Notes under the pieces: model-generated
Told to the model about the DNA's origin: nothing
Seen by the model: the letters and a program-made list of their open reading frames with translations, nothing else
Database searches by the model: none
NCBI RefSeq assembly: GCF_002776525.5
Contig: NC_045437.1
Coordinates: forward strand, 140,121,639-140,185,638
Length of the DNA: 64,000 bases
From: Piliocolobus tephrosceles
Lineage: Eukaryota > Chordata > Mammalia > Primates > Cercopithecidae
Reading direction: 5' to 3'
Program-made: the position numbers and the translations under genes
Shown: positions 30,688-45,965 of the stretch, piece after piece
Position numbering within the stretch: position 1 is the stretch's first letter
Layout of the letters: every line of letters starts with the position of its first letter

Positions 30688-32572
30688 TCAGATGGACCTG
30701 GAAGGACGGGACAGGGCAGGGGGCCAGGGACAGTGGTCAGAGGGGACAGAAGCCAGGGAGAGAACCAGACCCAGACCCACCGGAGTTCCAGGCAGTGGCA
30801 TGCGGTTCCTCTTCACTTCGCCACGTCCTCTCGAACGTCCTCTCCTTAACACGGCCGCACCTAATCCCAGGGCCAGGAAAAATGGCATTACTGTTGGCCC
30901 AGTCCCCTCCCCAGGAGAAAGGGAAGGCAGAAGCAAGGGAGGGAGGTGGCCCTAGAGCACCCTGCGCCACCAACCACGTTCCTAGAAACCTCCACGCCCC
31001 CTCATGCCACCTCCCTTGTCAAGGCCTCCAGCTCCTACCTCCTTAACCTCAGAAAGAGGATGTCCTCCTCCGATTCTGCCCCATGCCCAGGGGACCACCG
31101 GCACCTCGCTTGCCTCACCCAAGCCCTGCCTGGAGGAGCCTTCCATGGGAAAGGAAAAAGTATGTCCCTGACCCTCATGCCAGTGGGTCTTCTGACCCTC
31201 TCAAGAGAGGTAGCAGCCAACAGCAGGAGGAGCGCTCACTGGCAATAAGGATAACTGGGTCCCAGTTCCAGCCATGGCCCTTCCCCCTCAGACCTCAGTT
31301 TCCCCACTTGTCCTGAGAAGAAGAGGAAGGACTGGTATGCCCAGCTGGTGGGAAAAGCGTCTATGATGCTGGCTTTTGGCCCCTGGCCCCACCCAGCTCA
31401 GCTGCCAGGTCCTTCCCTGTGCCCCACCCCGCAGAGGAGGAAGAAAGGTGACTGGCAACGGTGTGGAGGGTATGAGAATCCACGCTGGAGCCTCAAAGTG
31501 CTAGAGCTGAAAAGGGTCTTACAAAGACAAGACCCAGAGAGGAGAAGCAACTTGGCCATGGTCACACAGAACACTGGAAAAGGGCCAGGCTGGCCAGGGC
31601 TTGCTTCTTGACAGCAAATGCTTAAAAGCACCCAGATGAAAAGGTATTTGCCTTCTTAGAGGATGCCAAGGAGAGCACAAGGCAACGTGACAATGGTAGA
31701 ATTGCAGGCTCTGAGAGCTGCAGTTAAAAAAAAAAAAAAGTATGTTTATATGTGGGGCTTAAGGATGGAGATTGGGCTGGCTTTCCAAGCTTCTCATGTC
31801 ACACCACATGGGTGGCCAAGGGTCCTGCCAGCCACAGGGAAATCCTAGGAGCCCCTTCCAGGGATTAGGAGCTTTGGCCACCTCTCAAGAAGTCACCTAA
31901 GGCCCAGCAGGCAGGTCCAGCAGTGGTGACAGGGAGAAAGGCTCAGATGGACACCCCACGACTAGTCCACTCTGGAAGATGCCAGAGCCTTGGAGAGACT
32001 GAAAATCCCCCAACCCCGTGGCCAGTGAGGACGGAAGCCAGGTGGGCTAGGGATAACACAGAGGAAGGGAAAAGCTTTGAGCCATCTGGAGCCACAAAAG
32101 CCCCCTAATCTCCTAGAGACCTGGTGGGCACAACACAGGGCCTGCTGAGACCAAGGAGGCTTCACTGAGGGCCCACATGAAAGCAGCCAGTCCCTGTAGA
32201 CTTGCTGGGGCTTGTCATCAAGACAAAAGCTGGCCACCAACACTCTGTGGGGTGTTAAGGGGCTCAAAGTACTTACATGGAGGCGCAGCTGGCAGGGGGA
32301 GGGGGCAGGAGGTGGGGAGAGGTGGAGGTAAGTGGGCCTGGCTTTCTCCAGGACACAGACAACAGCTAGAGAGCAGAAACACGGAGCAAAAAGCGCTGGG
32401 TGACCTACTTCACAGAGGCTCCTTTTAAAGGGGAATCGGGGGCCTCTGTGAGACTCTAGAAAGTATCTCGCAGGGGTCCAGAATAGTTCACGAGGCCAGG
32501 AGACCAGGGTTCCAGTTCTAGATCAGGGACTCAGCCAGGACTAGGATCAGGTGAGGCCAGCAAGGAGCCCTT
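30111..32572. other. Longest repeat-poor stretch of intron 1
   Basis: About 2.4 kb without Alu or LINE apart from a CA repeat (30625-30689). Moderately GC-rich, with a few CpGs at 30820-30860. Such a stretch could hold an alternative first exon or enhancers, but no splice or promoter signal is convincing. Confidence 0.4.
30625..30689. repeat. Interrupted (CA)n microsatellite
   Basis: CA units broken by TACC/TAC variants, then a pure CA tract ending at about 30688. Confidence 0.93.
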
Positions 32573-32586
32573 AAGAAAGCACTCAC

Positions 32587-33190
<604 letters not shown>

Positions 33191-33366
33191 GCCTCTGATT
33201 CTCCACAATGTGCAAACACACAGTGGGCACCTCCTGAGACACTGCACTTAGGATGATGCCTCACTTGCCTCATCCGAGGCCCAGCCTTACACAACCTGCC
33301 TGTGACCTCAGGCAAGTACCACTCCTTTCTCGGCCTCAGTTTGGTCACATAAAACAGGATCATGAA

Positions 33367-33530
33367 GCCAGGCATGGTGGCATGTGCCTGTAGTCCCAGC
33401 TACTCAGGAGGCTGAGGTAGGATTGCTGGAAACCCTGGCATTCAAGGCCACAGTGAGCTACAACTGCACTACGGCACTCCAGCCTGGGAGATACAGCAAG
33501 ACCCCATCTCTAAAAAAAAATAAAATTTTA
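33367..33530 (+). mobile_element. Alu monomer fragment
   Basis: Right-monomer type only ('ccaggcatggtggcatgtgcc...ctccagcctgggag...') with an A-rich tail. Confidence 0.85.
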
Positions 33531-33709
33531 AAAGACAAATTAATTTAAAAAATTGAATCATACCATATGATTCCACAGACCCTCCTAAATCTAAGCTGGG
33601 TTATTCTGTAGGGAGCATAACTGAACTCTGCAGCAAATCCCCAGAAAAGGGCACAGTGGCCCCAGCTCCCTGCCATCAATAACCTGTCAGTCACCATGTC
33701 GTCAGTCAC

Positions 33710-33910
33710 CATGTTCCAGCAGAATACACATTATACAACCACCTGATGCCACTATGTTCCAGACTCTTTGTTAAATGCTTGGCCTCTACTTGATCATGGC
33801 CTCGTTTTACAAATATGGAGCCTGAGGTCCATAGAAATTAGGCAACTTGCTTAAGGCCCCTGTTGGGAAGTGCTTAGCTGAGATTCGAACCACCGTCTGT
33901 CTGGTTCTTA
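33710..33910 (-). repeat. MIR SINE
   Basis: 'cactatgttccagactctttgttaaatgc...tagaaattaggcaacttgcttaaggcc...gagattcgaacc'. Confidence 0.7.
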
Positions 33911-34479
33911 ATCCCCACATTGCACGGCATCAGCCACAGATAACACAAAACCCACCAGGGCTGGGGAAATGCCATCAGCTCTTTGCACCTCCCACATTTT
34001 CTAGCATATAATGCCGGGGCTAATGTGAAGGCAGGCTGGTGGACAGCCGGGAGCAGGTAGGCAGGGACGGGGAAGTCTGTGTGGGCACTGAGCATTCCAC
34101 AGATGAACCAGCCTCCAGCCCGGTCAGCTGCCCACCACTGTGGTTGGTTATAATGCCCTCATCGCCATCAGCATACCACAGCCACTGCTGTGCCATTTTT
34201 AAATCATTACACAGATGCAAAGCTTTTTCACAGGCATTGCTGTGGCATCACATGCCAACTTTATAAAAGTATAGCAGGGATTTCTTCCCCCTTTCTCAGA
34301 AAAGGAAAGTGGGGTTTCCAGAGGATAAGTGGCTTCCCAACAGGCACACAGGAATGCAATGTTGGAGGCGAACTTGGAGACCACATCTTCTGCCTTCCAG
34401 TCCAAGCTTGGGTCTACTCCTCCATGCTCACGATTTTCTGTTCAACCAGTTGATGGGCCTTTGGGACAATGATGGCCAC
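33911..34479. other. Intron 1 unique sequence
   Basis: Nothing firmly recognised. 34190-34330 could be a worn MIR. Confidence 0.4.
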
Positions 34480-34720
34480 TTCTGAGAGTTTACTTGGTAC
34501 CAGGTGTTGTACTCTGTATTTCATGCGTTATTCCATTTAACTGTCCTGACATTCCTGTAAACTAAGTATTGCTACTGTTTTCATTTCACAGAGACAGCGG
34601 CTCAGAAAAGTAGGGTATCATGCCCAAGGTCACCAGGCCAGGAAGGGGCAGAGCTGGCATCCAAAGTTCAGACTGGCTCCAGAGCCCGGGGCCTAAACCT
34701 CATGCTGCACAGCTCGTTGG
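34480..34720 (-). repeat. MIR SINE
   Basis: 'tggtaccaggtgttgtactctgtatttcatgcgttattccatttaac...gcccaaggtcaccaggcc'. Confidence 0.75.
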
Positions 34721-35639
34721 GGAGACTCTGTCACAGGCTGTCAGTGCAGGGGACGGGAGGTAGACACATCAAATAGTGTGCGCATCTGGCAGATTATGGC
34801 AAGATTACGATAATGGAGGACAAACAAAGCTCTTAGGGAGCCCACAAGAGGGAGGTTGTTACAAACGTTCAGGCAGAAGGCCAGGAGTCTGTGCAGAGGA
34901 CATGGGAACAGAGGGGAATGACAGATATGAGGGAGGCGGCCTTGTGAGACCTTGGTCAAGTGCCTTGCTTTCTCCAGACCTCAATTTACCAAGCTGTTAA
35001 GAAAAGTGCTTGGAATATCTCCAGAACCCCCTCCATCCCTGAAGACTCTTGGGCCCTGGGAAAATAAGCAATGCCTGGTGACAGCCTGGCTGTGAGCCCT
35101 GAGGACTCTGAAATGTTCTTGGCTGTCCTGGCACAGCTCAACTGCTGGGAAACAGGCTTGCAGAAGCACAGGGCTTGGCTGGCATGCCTGGGCACCAGTG
35201 AAGTGTGGGTTCTGAAGGGGCCACATTCCGCCCATTGTCGACCTCTCCACGGCTCTGCTGGAGTAAGCACCACTCCGCCTGGATGCAGCTCAGAAACCGA
35301 GGTCACTCCCAGTACCCAGTGGGCCGCCACTCCAGGCCCCGCCTGACCCACCAGCCCTGTCCAGAGCCCTACCTACACGTAAATTAAGTCCCTTTGATGT
35401 CACTCACCTGCAAAGCCCTTCCCTCACATTTCCCCAAGGCTAGCCACTGGGATATAGAGACAACGGGTCCTATAGGAGGCCTTAAGGAAAATGACTACCT
35501 CACCCCAAGGGACCTGTGCAAAACAGAGGCTGCCCATGTCAAGCCAATGAAGACCCTTGGCTAGGGAAAGGAAGATGGTCCATTAGGGCCAGCCCGCAGC
35601 TCTCACTCTGGAAAGTGGAAGGGGCTCTTGGACTTGCTA
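34721..35639. other. Intron 1 unique sequence
   Basis: No exon or repeat recognised. A chance minus-strand open frame spans 34986-35351. Confidence 0.45.
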
Positions 35640-35770
35640 AGAAAACTCAGCCCAAGTCTCCACACTCACAGCTGCCCCATCAAACCACATGCCTGGCATG
35701 CTCCTGTTCAATAACCTCCCACGGTTCCTCCCACTCACTAGGCCAAGCTCCTTACCTGCCTGCCTGCATG
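35640..35770 (+). repeat. L2 LINE fragment
   Basis: 'gctcctgttcaataacctcccacggttcctcccactcactaggccaagctccttac'. Confidence 0.65.
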
Positions 35771-35789
35771 GGTCACTGTGAGCAGAGGC

Positions 35790-36345
35790 CTTTGTTAACT
35801 AGGTGTGCTATATGCCAGGGCCTTGCTAAGTGCTTTATTTTTTTTGTTTTGTATATTTTTTTGAGACAGAATTTCGCTCTTGTTGCCCAGGCTGGAGCAC
35901 AATGGCGCGATCTCGGCTCACCACAAGCAGCCTCCGCCTCCCAGGTTCAAGCGATTCTCCTGCCTCAGCCTCCCGAGTCGCCGGGATTATAGGCATGCGC
36001 CACCATGCCTGGCTAATCTGTATTTTTAGTAGAGACGGGGTTTCTCCATATTGGTCAGACTGGTCTTGAACTCCCAACCTCAGGTGATCCGCCCACCTCA
36101 GCCTCCAAAAGTGCTGGGATTACAGGCGTGAGCCACCACACCCAGCACTAAGTGCTTTATGGACATTTCCTCATTCAACCTCACAGTAACCCTGTGAGGC
36201 AGGTACCATCATTGGCCCCTTTCTACAGATGAGAAAATTGAGGCTCAGAGAGGTTATGTTACTTGTCCAGAGTCTCACAGCCAAGCAGCAGGCAAGGATT
36301 CATGCCCATGCCTGCCTGACCCCAAGCCCAGATTTTTAACCACTG
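35790..36345 (-). repeat. MIR SINE split by an Alu
   Basis: Left 'gtgctatatgccagggccttgctaagtgctttat', right 'ggacatttcctcattcaacctcacagtaaccctgtgaggcaggtacc...acttgtccagagtctcacagc'. Well preserved. Confidence 0.8.
35839..36147 (-). mobile_element. Alu (AluS-type), full length
   Basis: 13-bp perfect duplication ctaagtgctttat (35826-35838 and 36148-36160) inside the MIR. Confidence 0.97.
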
Positions 36346-36869
36346 TGTCATGTGGCCTCCTCAAATACTCCCTGCCACCCTCAGAACCCTGGGGCCACCT
36401 CAACCCTTCTCCATACAGGAGGGGAAACCAAGGCAAAGAGCTCTGTTGGTAGCAAAGCCAGGATAAAGCCTGAACCTCTACCCCACCTTCCGCCCCCAAC
36501 CTCGCCTACCCAGGAAGGAATTCCCTGCCAGAAGGCGTGCCAGGCAGAAAGGCTAGGACCATCACAGTGATAATGAGGCTTCAGAATCTGCCTTTTTCCT
36601 CTGTCCAAAAGGAAGAGAAAAGCAGAGGGAGGTTTGCAGAGAGAGAAAAGGACGTGAAGGGACCAGGAAACATTTGTTCTTAGAGAACAGACTCCTAGCG
36701 TTGGGGTCCCCTCACACAACCCCTGTTGCTATTCCTGACAGCAACAGGAACATGCAGGTCCCAGGACCCATGTGCACCATGCCCCACCCTCACCAGCATA
36801 GGCCCCAACCCAGCACAGCTGACCCCAAATCTCAATTGCTCTCCCCAAACCTGCTTGTCCCGCAGCCTT
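36346..36869. other. Intron 1 unique sequence
   Basis: Nothing recognised. Confidence 0.5.
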
Positions 36870-37690
36870 CTCTGCCTTGGTAAATAGCAATACTGTCCAA
36901 CTGTCCTTCCAGTTCCTCAAGCCAGAAACCTTGTGGTCAACACTCTCTTCTCACACCCCACATCTAATCCATCAGCAAATCCCATCAGCTCATCCTGCAA
37001 AATAAATCCAGAACCAACCCCTGGTTGCTCCCACACCGTCCCCACCCACCACTGACCCGGCCGACCTCTCTCGTGGCAAGACTGCAGCAGCCTCCCAGCC
37101 AGTCATCCTGTGTCCACCCCTCACCCCCAGCAGTCTCCCTAAAATGTGTACCCAAACCGACTCAGTCCTCACACCGGGCTGCCAGCAGCTTCTCCTCCAC
37201 TCAGACTCAAACAACAAAGTCCTCTCCATGGCCAAGAGGCCCTACCTGTCTCCACACGCCCTCTGGCCCCTCTCCTCCACCATCCTCTCATTCTTCCAGC
37301 TCTGCCTCTGGTTACCTGTGCCCTCCAGTTCCAGAGCCTTTGCCCTGCAGCTCCCTCTGCCTGGAAAGTTCTTTCCTCAATTTCCCGCGGGCTGCCGTCC
37401 CGGAGTCTACTGCCCCTCACCAAGGGACCATCCTGACCACCTGACATGGCAAGGTCACTCCCTCAAGTCACACTCTTGACCTACAAGCCAGCTTTATTTT
37501 TCTTCCAGGCACATCCCACCACCTGGCAGTGAGCTTGCTGGGCTGTTCATTTCTTCCCACCACTTCAATGTCAGCCCCACGTCCAAAACAGGGTCTCCAT
37601 GTGTTTGGTTCACCGCTGCTACATCCCAGTTCTAGAAAAGAGCCTGGACCAAAGTGGATGTTTAATACAAATATACTGAATGAGGGACTA
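36870..37690 (+). repeat. L2 LINE, long 3' fragment
   Basis: 'gtggtcaacactctcttctcac', 'gcctttgccctgcagctccctctgcctggaa' and the end 'tggatgtttaatacaaatatactgaatgagg' follow L2 order. Confidence 0.75.
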
Positions 37691-38449
37691 TTGTCTCCCT
37701 CATCTGTAGGCTTACACAGCCCCTATAGACCAGGGGCTAGAGGCCGATACAAGACTCCACCTGGGCCAGCTAAAACCCTGAGCAATTTGGCCAGTTCCAG
37801 CCAAATCCCCAGTCCTGTTCTAGTTCAATTGACTGCTTGGACCAACGGACGACAAGACTTTACGTCTGTCCCTGTCCAGTGCCTTGGCCTCTCCTTTTGG
37901 CCATGAGGGAGAACTTCTGAGTCCTGACAGTTGGGCTGCCAGAGGGAATGTGGACTGGACTGCCGCCGCCCACCTTCATGACCCTTCCAGCATCCACCCA
38001 AGGCTGCCTACCTCATGCTCCCAGCAAGAGGAGGCAGAGGAGGGAGGCTGGTGCTACGACTGCCCTTTTCCTGTGGTCAGCAGGAGGACGGTCAGAAGGA
38101 AGCTTTGTTCTCAGAATGAAGAGCATGAAGCCCAGTGCCAGGCGGAAGCGGGCACAGAGGCAGCTGGCCCATCAGAGAGTTTAAGGAAAGACAAAACAAC
38201 AACAACAAAAAATGGGATGGAGGATATTTGAGGAGTAATTTGCACACCCAACTGGTTTCATGCCTCCGGGGTGGCTGTGACAATGGTTCATTTTTCCAGA
38301 CTCTAACTAGGTCGTCATAGACAATCAGATGATTGTCCCAGCTAGGTGATCTGCCACTGGCCCTGCAGAGGGAGGTAGAGATGGAAGAGTGTGGCCTTGC
38401 CTGGCATTGGAAGACCTGGGGTCCCAGCCCAGCTTTCCACCCACTCATG
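37691..38449. other. Intron 1 unique sequence
   Basis: No repeat or exon recognised. Confidence 0.5.
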
Positions 38450-38520
38450 TGACATTAGAAGAGTGTCTTCCCGCTATGTACCTCAGTTTACCCAGCTGTA
38501 AATGGCTTGTTCATGCCTGC
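38450..38520 (+). repeat. MIR core fragment
   Basis: 'tacctcagtttacccagctgtaaatgg'. Confidence 0.55.
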
Positions 38521-38974
38521 ACTTGATGTTTCAGCCTGCCTGCCACAGGACCACATAGCAGGAAAGCCCCTCAGCCTGTGGCCAGGTCACTGGGCCACCC
38601 AGGCAGGCTTTCCCTGTGGGGCCTGATACCGGGGCACAGCACTTGCCCACTTTCAGCCAGGCTTCCAGCCTGTCTCCTCTCCTGATCTGTTCCCTAATGT
38701 GAATGTGAAACTCCTCTGGGCTTGGCTAGGGTGGGGCCAGGACTGAGAGCCCTCACCACACCCAGACACTGGCACCTGCCCCGATCCACTCTGTGTTATC
38801 CTCTCCAAGGATAGCTCACATTGCACTCAGCCACGACAACTGGGGAAGCCCAGAACATTGGCACAGGGGGCAAAAGAGTAGCCCAGAGAGAGAAAGGGGC
38901 ATGATTGATGTCGCCCAGCACAACAGCCACCCAGGGCTCCTTCCTACCTGCCCTGGGCTCCATGCACTAAGACA

Positions 38975-39140
38975 GAGTCCTTGAAGAGTGGTCTATAGAC
39001 CCCCTGGTCTGAATGTTCTCAGCAGGAGGAGGATACACCCTAGAATGAAAGAATCAGAGCAGGAGGCAGGGGGTGGGGGCAGCAATCTGCATTCATTTCT
39101 GCAAGCTTCCAGGTTTTTCTTGTAGCCAGAACAATTGCAA
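38975..39140. repeat. MER5-like hAT-Charlie fragment, worn
   Basis: 'agtggtctatagacc...gggggtgggggcagcaatctgcattcatttctgcaagcttccaggt' resembles MER5A. Confidence 0.45.
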
Positions 39141-39884
39141 CCTCTCAGCTAAGACCTCTTCCAGGAGAAGACATCTTAGCAGGCCCTTAGCAGGCCCAAA
39201 TACTTAAGATTTCAATCGAAAGAGTCAAATAAACCTTGACTGGACAGACAGTTGGACAAGGGAGCTGTCAGATAAAGTAACACACTCTAGGAGGACAAAG
39301 CACAGAGAGGCCCAGTGGAGAAGAAGCCCAGGCCAGTAAACATCTGAACTGGTCCACACCCCTCTTCACCCTGCCGGCCTCAGCACACAGAGGTCTGGAC
39401 CTGATACCCTCTGAAGGCTGCTGAGCACAGTCCTCCCTTCCCTGAACTCCTCCAAGCCCACCATGAGAGTGAGACCTGGGGACAGCTGCAGGTGGATGCT
39501 CCTCTCCTTGGTTACACTGCAGGGTGGGGCCCGCCCTTTCAGGGACTGTTATCTGCAGCTTAAGAAGCCGCCTGGGTCAGTGGCTAAGCAGGCAGAGCTT
39601 ATCTTGGGGGAGGGTTCGAGGGCCACAGAGCAGGCTGACCCAGAGGCCTCTAGCAAATGGAACCTTCACAGCTGGCAGGGACAGACCATGGCCACACCTG
39701 CTTTCACACAGGAAGCACTTGCTACGCTCCTATTGGGGACACCGTCCTAAGCCTAAGCGTGATGCTCCAATGCTTCATGCTTCAAGGGACACAAAGGTGA
39801 TTCAGCCCACAGCCCCTACACCCCCTGCCTTAGAAAAGCCCACAAAGGAACAATATAGGAGACAAAGTGGTTCATGGCTTGAGG
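39141..39884. other. Intron 1 unique sequence
   Basis: Nothing recognised. Confidence 0.5.
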
Positions 39885-40180
39885 ACAGGGTTGCAAACTC
39901 AGATGCCTCCGGTGACCAGAAAGATCACGTCAGCATATGAAATGGCTGGCTGGGGATGGGGTGAAGTGTACACGCCTCACCTCCAGCAATGATCCCTGAA
40001 AAATGTAGGCTCAAGGTTTTCCTATCTTCCAATTTTTGAAATAAAGCCAGAAGTCTGAGTTTTTATGTAAAACCTCTGGTTGGCAACCAGCTCAATATTT
40101 GGCATGGGCCAAACAAAATCTGCCCATAGGGCAAATGTGGCCTGCCAGTTTGTGACCTCTGTTTTCTTAAAATGGACAAA
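39885..40180. repeat. MER58-like hAT-Charlie DNA transposon
   Basis: 'gttgcaaactcagatgcctccggtgaccag...gggccaaacaaaatctgcccatagggcaaatgtggcctgccagtttg' fits MER58. Inverted relative to the copy at 23530-23690. Confidence 0.6.
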
Positions 40181-40929
40181 GAACACACTGTGGAGCTCAG
40201 TAGAGGCCAACTTCCCTACAGCTGAGGTACCTGGGAAGGCTTCCTGGAACAGGAGGCATTGGTGCTGGGCTGCAAGGATGCAGAAGGCTCTTCTGGGGAA
40301 GGAATCCTGGGTAGAGAGTAGGTAGTCCCTCTAGAACTGCAGAGGCCATAGGCAGGAACATCCTGGGCCTACAACCTGGCAGGCTGGACCAAGAGCCCAA
40401 GCCATCTAGACTCCTGCGTTTCCTCCCCAAAAAGGAGGCATGAAGCAGGCATAGAGGCATCAGTTTAGTTCTGTCCCCAGGTAACGGGAGGAAGGGGCCG
40501 CCAGCCCAGCAAACCTCTGGACTAAACTAAATCAATTGGTGGCAGAATAGCAAGGGTCCGATTTCATCCTCTTTCATCCTCGGAGCTTGAGGAACAGGTC
40601 AGCTAACAACAGCTCCGTGGGGGGAAGGGAGAGGAAGAGACAATGGAGAGACAAAAGGAGGTTGAGAATCACACCCTGCCTGGCCAGACCTGGCTGGTTA
40701 CATAACCTTACCTCAGGGCAAAGCCAGGGAGGGCCTGGGCTAGGGAGTCCCAGAATGCAGAAAGGGTTTCCCCTGCCTCTCCTGCCCACCCCTGCTCTCC
40801 AAGCTGGTCCTGCAGCTCCTAGAAAGCCCAAAACAGAGTTCGGAGCCAGGGGTGGAGACTAAGACCCCAGGATCAGGTACTTAGAAGATCACTCAGCAAA
40901 TTCATAGCAGAGCTACAACTACCAACAGC
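40181..40929. other. Intron 1 unique sequence
   Basis: Nothing recognised. Confidence 0.5.
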
Positions 40930-41150
40930 AAACTTTTACCAAATGATTACTTTGTACCAAGCACCTTTTACCAAATGATTACTTTGTACCTTTACACACA
41001 TTATCTTATCTAAAAGTCTCACTGTAACATCATGAGATAAATACTATGATTGCCATTTTACAGAGGAAGCACAGACAAAGTAACTTACCCAATGTCACAT
41101 AGCTCCTAAGTGGAAGAGCCAGCTCAGAAGCCAACAGCCCGTCTCCAAGA
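40930..41150 (-). repeat. MIR SINE with internal duplication
   Basis: Inverted MIR ('cacacattatcttatctaaaagtctcac...ttacagaggaagcacagacaaagtaacttaccc'). Its start contains a 26-bp perfect direct repeat (40933-40958 and 40965-40990). Confidence 0.75.
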
Positions 41151-42005
41151 CCACACCCTGAGCCACGATGCCACACTCCACCAGGCTACTTTCTCCTTGC
41201 ACCACGCTGCCTGCCACCGCTTCTCAAGCCTGCAGTGCGCACAGCCCCCTGTCAGCACTCCACAGGGACATCCAGCCTTCTGATGATCTGATGAAACCAA
41301 CAAACTCTTTCTTCATAAAAAGAAAGCACAGAAATGCCTACAACACACTGCACCTTTGGGAGCTCACGGACCCCTGAACTGGTGGGAATGGACAGGTCAC
41401 AATCACAGGATACTCAAGAGACAGGAGGTAGCAGAGGGAGCCCACCCCCTCAGGTCCCCTGGGCCTCCTCATATCAACTTTCATCCACAGGCGTGGGCAT
41501 GGATCGGTGCTCGGGGCCTCGTCATCCCTTCGGGGCTGGGAGAACAGAATGAATCACAGCACACAATGGCCTGCGCCTCTGTATCCACTGGGTGTGACTC
41601 ACAGCTCCCAGCTGCTGGGCAGACGGTGCACAGCTGGGCTTGGCATCTGGACAGGGGTGGCATTACCAGGCGCACCATCTCAGTCTTCTCCCCACCAGTG
41701 GGCTCATCTCGCCCAAGACTAGACCTGGCCTTACCCCGTCCCCAGCAGCAATGAGCATTTCAAAGGGAACCCCTCATCAGCGACTGCCCAGCCCCCACGC
41801 CAGCCTCGTCCCAGGAGGTGGTAAGTCAAGATGGACAGCCTCTTGCAACACATGAGAAGATCCAAGACCTCGGCTACCTCACTGTGTGACCTAAAGCAGG
41901 CCCCCCACCTCTTAGCCTTCATTTCACCAACTATAAAGTGAGCAGACTACTTGATTGAGTCCTTCCCAGCTCCAAAGTCCTGAATCTATAAAAACAGCAC
42001 CTGAT
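41151..42005. other. Intron 1 unique sequence
   Basis: A MIR core trace at 41870-41950 ('cttagccttcatttcaccaactataaagtgag'). Otherwise nothing recognised. Confidence 0.4.
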
Positions 42006-42601
<596 letters not shown>

Positions 42602-43001
42602 NNNNNNNNNNNNNNNNNNNNNNNNNNNNNNNNNNNNNNNNNNNNNNNNNNNNNNNNNNNNNNNNNNNNNNNNNNNNNNNNNNNNNNNNNNNNNNNNNNN
42701 NNNNNNNNNNNNNNNNNNNNNNNNNNNNNNNNNNNNNNNNNNNNNNNNNNNNNNNNNNNNNNNNNNNNNNNNNNNNNNNNNNNNNNNNNNNNNNNNNNNN
42801 NNNNNNNNNNNNNNNNNNNNNNNNNNNNNNNNNNNNNNNNNNNNNNNNNNNNNNNNNNNNNNNNNNNNNNNNNNNNNNNNNNNNNNNNNNNNNNNNNNNN
42901 NNNNNNNNNNNNNNNNNNNNNNNNNNNNNNNNNNNNNNNNNNNNNNNNNNNNNNNNNNNNNNNNNNNNNNNNNNNNNNNNNNNNNNNNNNNNNNNNNNNN
43001 N
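42602..43001. other. Assembly gap, 400 N
   Basis: Unsequenced. Bounded by Alu sequence on both sides, so the gap probably reflects Alu-rich DNA. Confidence 1.
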
Positions 43002-43664
<663 letters not shown>

Positions 43665-43745
43665 AATAGTAATTCTGACTCCCTGTGTGGCCTGGGTGAG
43701 TCCCTGCTCCACTAGGCCTCAATCCCCTAAATGTGAAGTGAAGGA
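43665..43745 (+). repeat. MIR core fragment
   Basis: 'attctgactccctgtgtggcctgggtgagtccctgctcc...tgtgaagtgaagg'. Confidence 0.55.
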
Positions 43746-43891
43746 GTTCCTGTGTCAGAGAAAGACTGCCCACCCTTGGGCTACTGGGCAGCCACTTGGG
43801 GACACTGAGGCAGGAAAAGACAGCAGAGTGGACAGTGGGCTCTGATCTTGAATCTCACACCCCCTCTTGTTAGAACCAAAGGAGATCCACT

Positions 43892-44020
43892 CTTTTTGCT
43901 GTTTGAGGTGGGGTCTCACTATGTTGTCCAGCCTGGTCTTGAACTCCTGGGCTTAAGCAAACCTCCTACTTCAGCCTCTCGAATAGCTGGGATTTCTGGC
44001 ACGTGCCACCATGCCCAGCT
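43892..44020 (-). mobile_element. Alu monomer (FLAM-like), inverted
   Basis: One monomer only: 'gaggtggggtctcactatgttgtcc...ccaccatgcccagct'. Confidence 0.85.
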
Positions 44021-44379
44021 AGAGATCTACTTTTATCTCTCTGATTTGTTCTTTTGCCCTAGCAGTGGAACCTTGAACTCACCACTGAATCTCTTTGGGC
44101 CTCAGACAGCCCATCCACAAAACAGGAGAACAACAACGTCAGCAGTGGAAGCCCCAGCTTGGAGGCTGGAGCCCTAACCACCCAACACAATCCCATCCAC
44201 CTTCCTCCAAAGGCTGACTCACTCATTTGACAAAACACACATTTGGAGACATCTTTAGAAAACCGCGATAAGTTGTGCCTGTGATACAAACACTCCATGA
44301 CAATCCCTTACTGCTCTCCTTCCAATGAGATCACGCCTTTAAGCACCTCTATATATCTCCATAGAATTCTTAGATCTAC
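44021..44379. other. Intron 1 unique sequence
   Basis: A MIR core trace at 44070-44130; otherwise nothing. Confidence 0.4.
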
Positions 44380-44545
44380 CCTCTTGTGTGGCCTCAGTAT
44401 TTTCATCTATTAAGCGGGGACAATAATGGTGATAATAGAGCCTACCTATAGGATTATCCTGGGGATTACTTCTGATAAGGTGACATGGAAGTGCCCAGCA
44501 AGCATTTATAAGTTGTCAATAAATGTGAGCAGCAATTATGATCAT
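44380..44545 (+). repeat. MIR SINE 3' part
   Basis: 'gtggcctcagtattttcatctattaagcggggacaataatggtgataatagagcctacc...gcaagcatttataagttgtcaataaatg'. Confidence 0.75.
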
Positions 44546-44562
44546 CATCATTAAAATTATTA

Positions 44563-45194
<632 letters not shown>

Positions 45195-45210
45195 AAATTA
45201 TTGAGATGCT

Positions 45211-45510
45211 GACCAGATACAGTGGCTCATGCCTGTAATCCCAACACTTTGGGAGGCCCAGGTGGGAGGATCGCTCAAGCTCAGGAGTTGGAGACCAGCC
45301 TGCACATGGTAAAACCCCATCTCTACAAAAAATGCACGCAAATAAATAGCTGAGTGTGGTGGTGCACACCTATAATCCCAGCTACTCAGTAGGCTGAAGT
45401 GGGAGGATCCCTTGAACCTGGGAGGCAGAGGTTGCAGCAAGCCAAGATCGCGCCACTGCATTCCAGCCTCAGTGACAAAGTGAAATCCTGTCTCAAAAAA
45501 AAAAGGAAAA
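45211..45510 (+). mobile_element. Alu, third of three
   Basis: 16-bp duplication with one mismatch: aaattattgagatgct (45195-45210) and aaattatcgagatgct (45511-45526). Confidence 0.95.
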
Positions 45511-45546
45511 AAATTATCGAGATGCTCAAAACCACTGGATTGATAG

Positions 45547-45952
<406 letters not shown>

Positions 45953-45965
45953 TAAGCACACTATT

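Noticed and set aside
30111..32572. Alternative NDST1 promoter or first exon in the repeat-poor part of intron 1
   Set aside because: CpG density is low and no convincing promoter plus donor pair stands out. I cannot support it without transcript data.
35790..36150. Alu-derived peptides with repeated phrases such as '[11 protein letters not shown]' across the window
   Set aside because: These are translations of inverted Alu right and left monomers. No evidence of exonisation in frame with NDST1.
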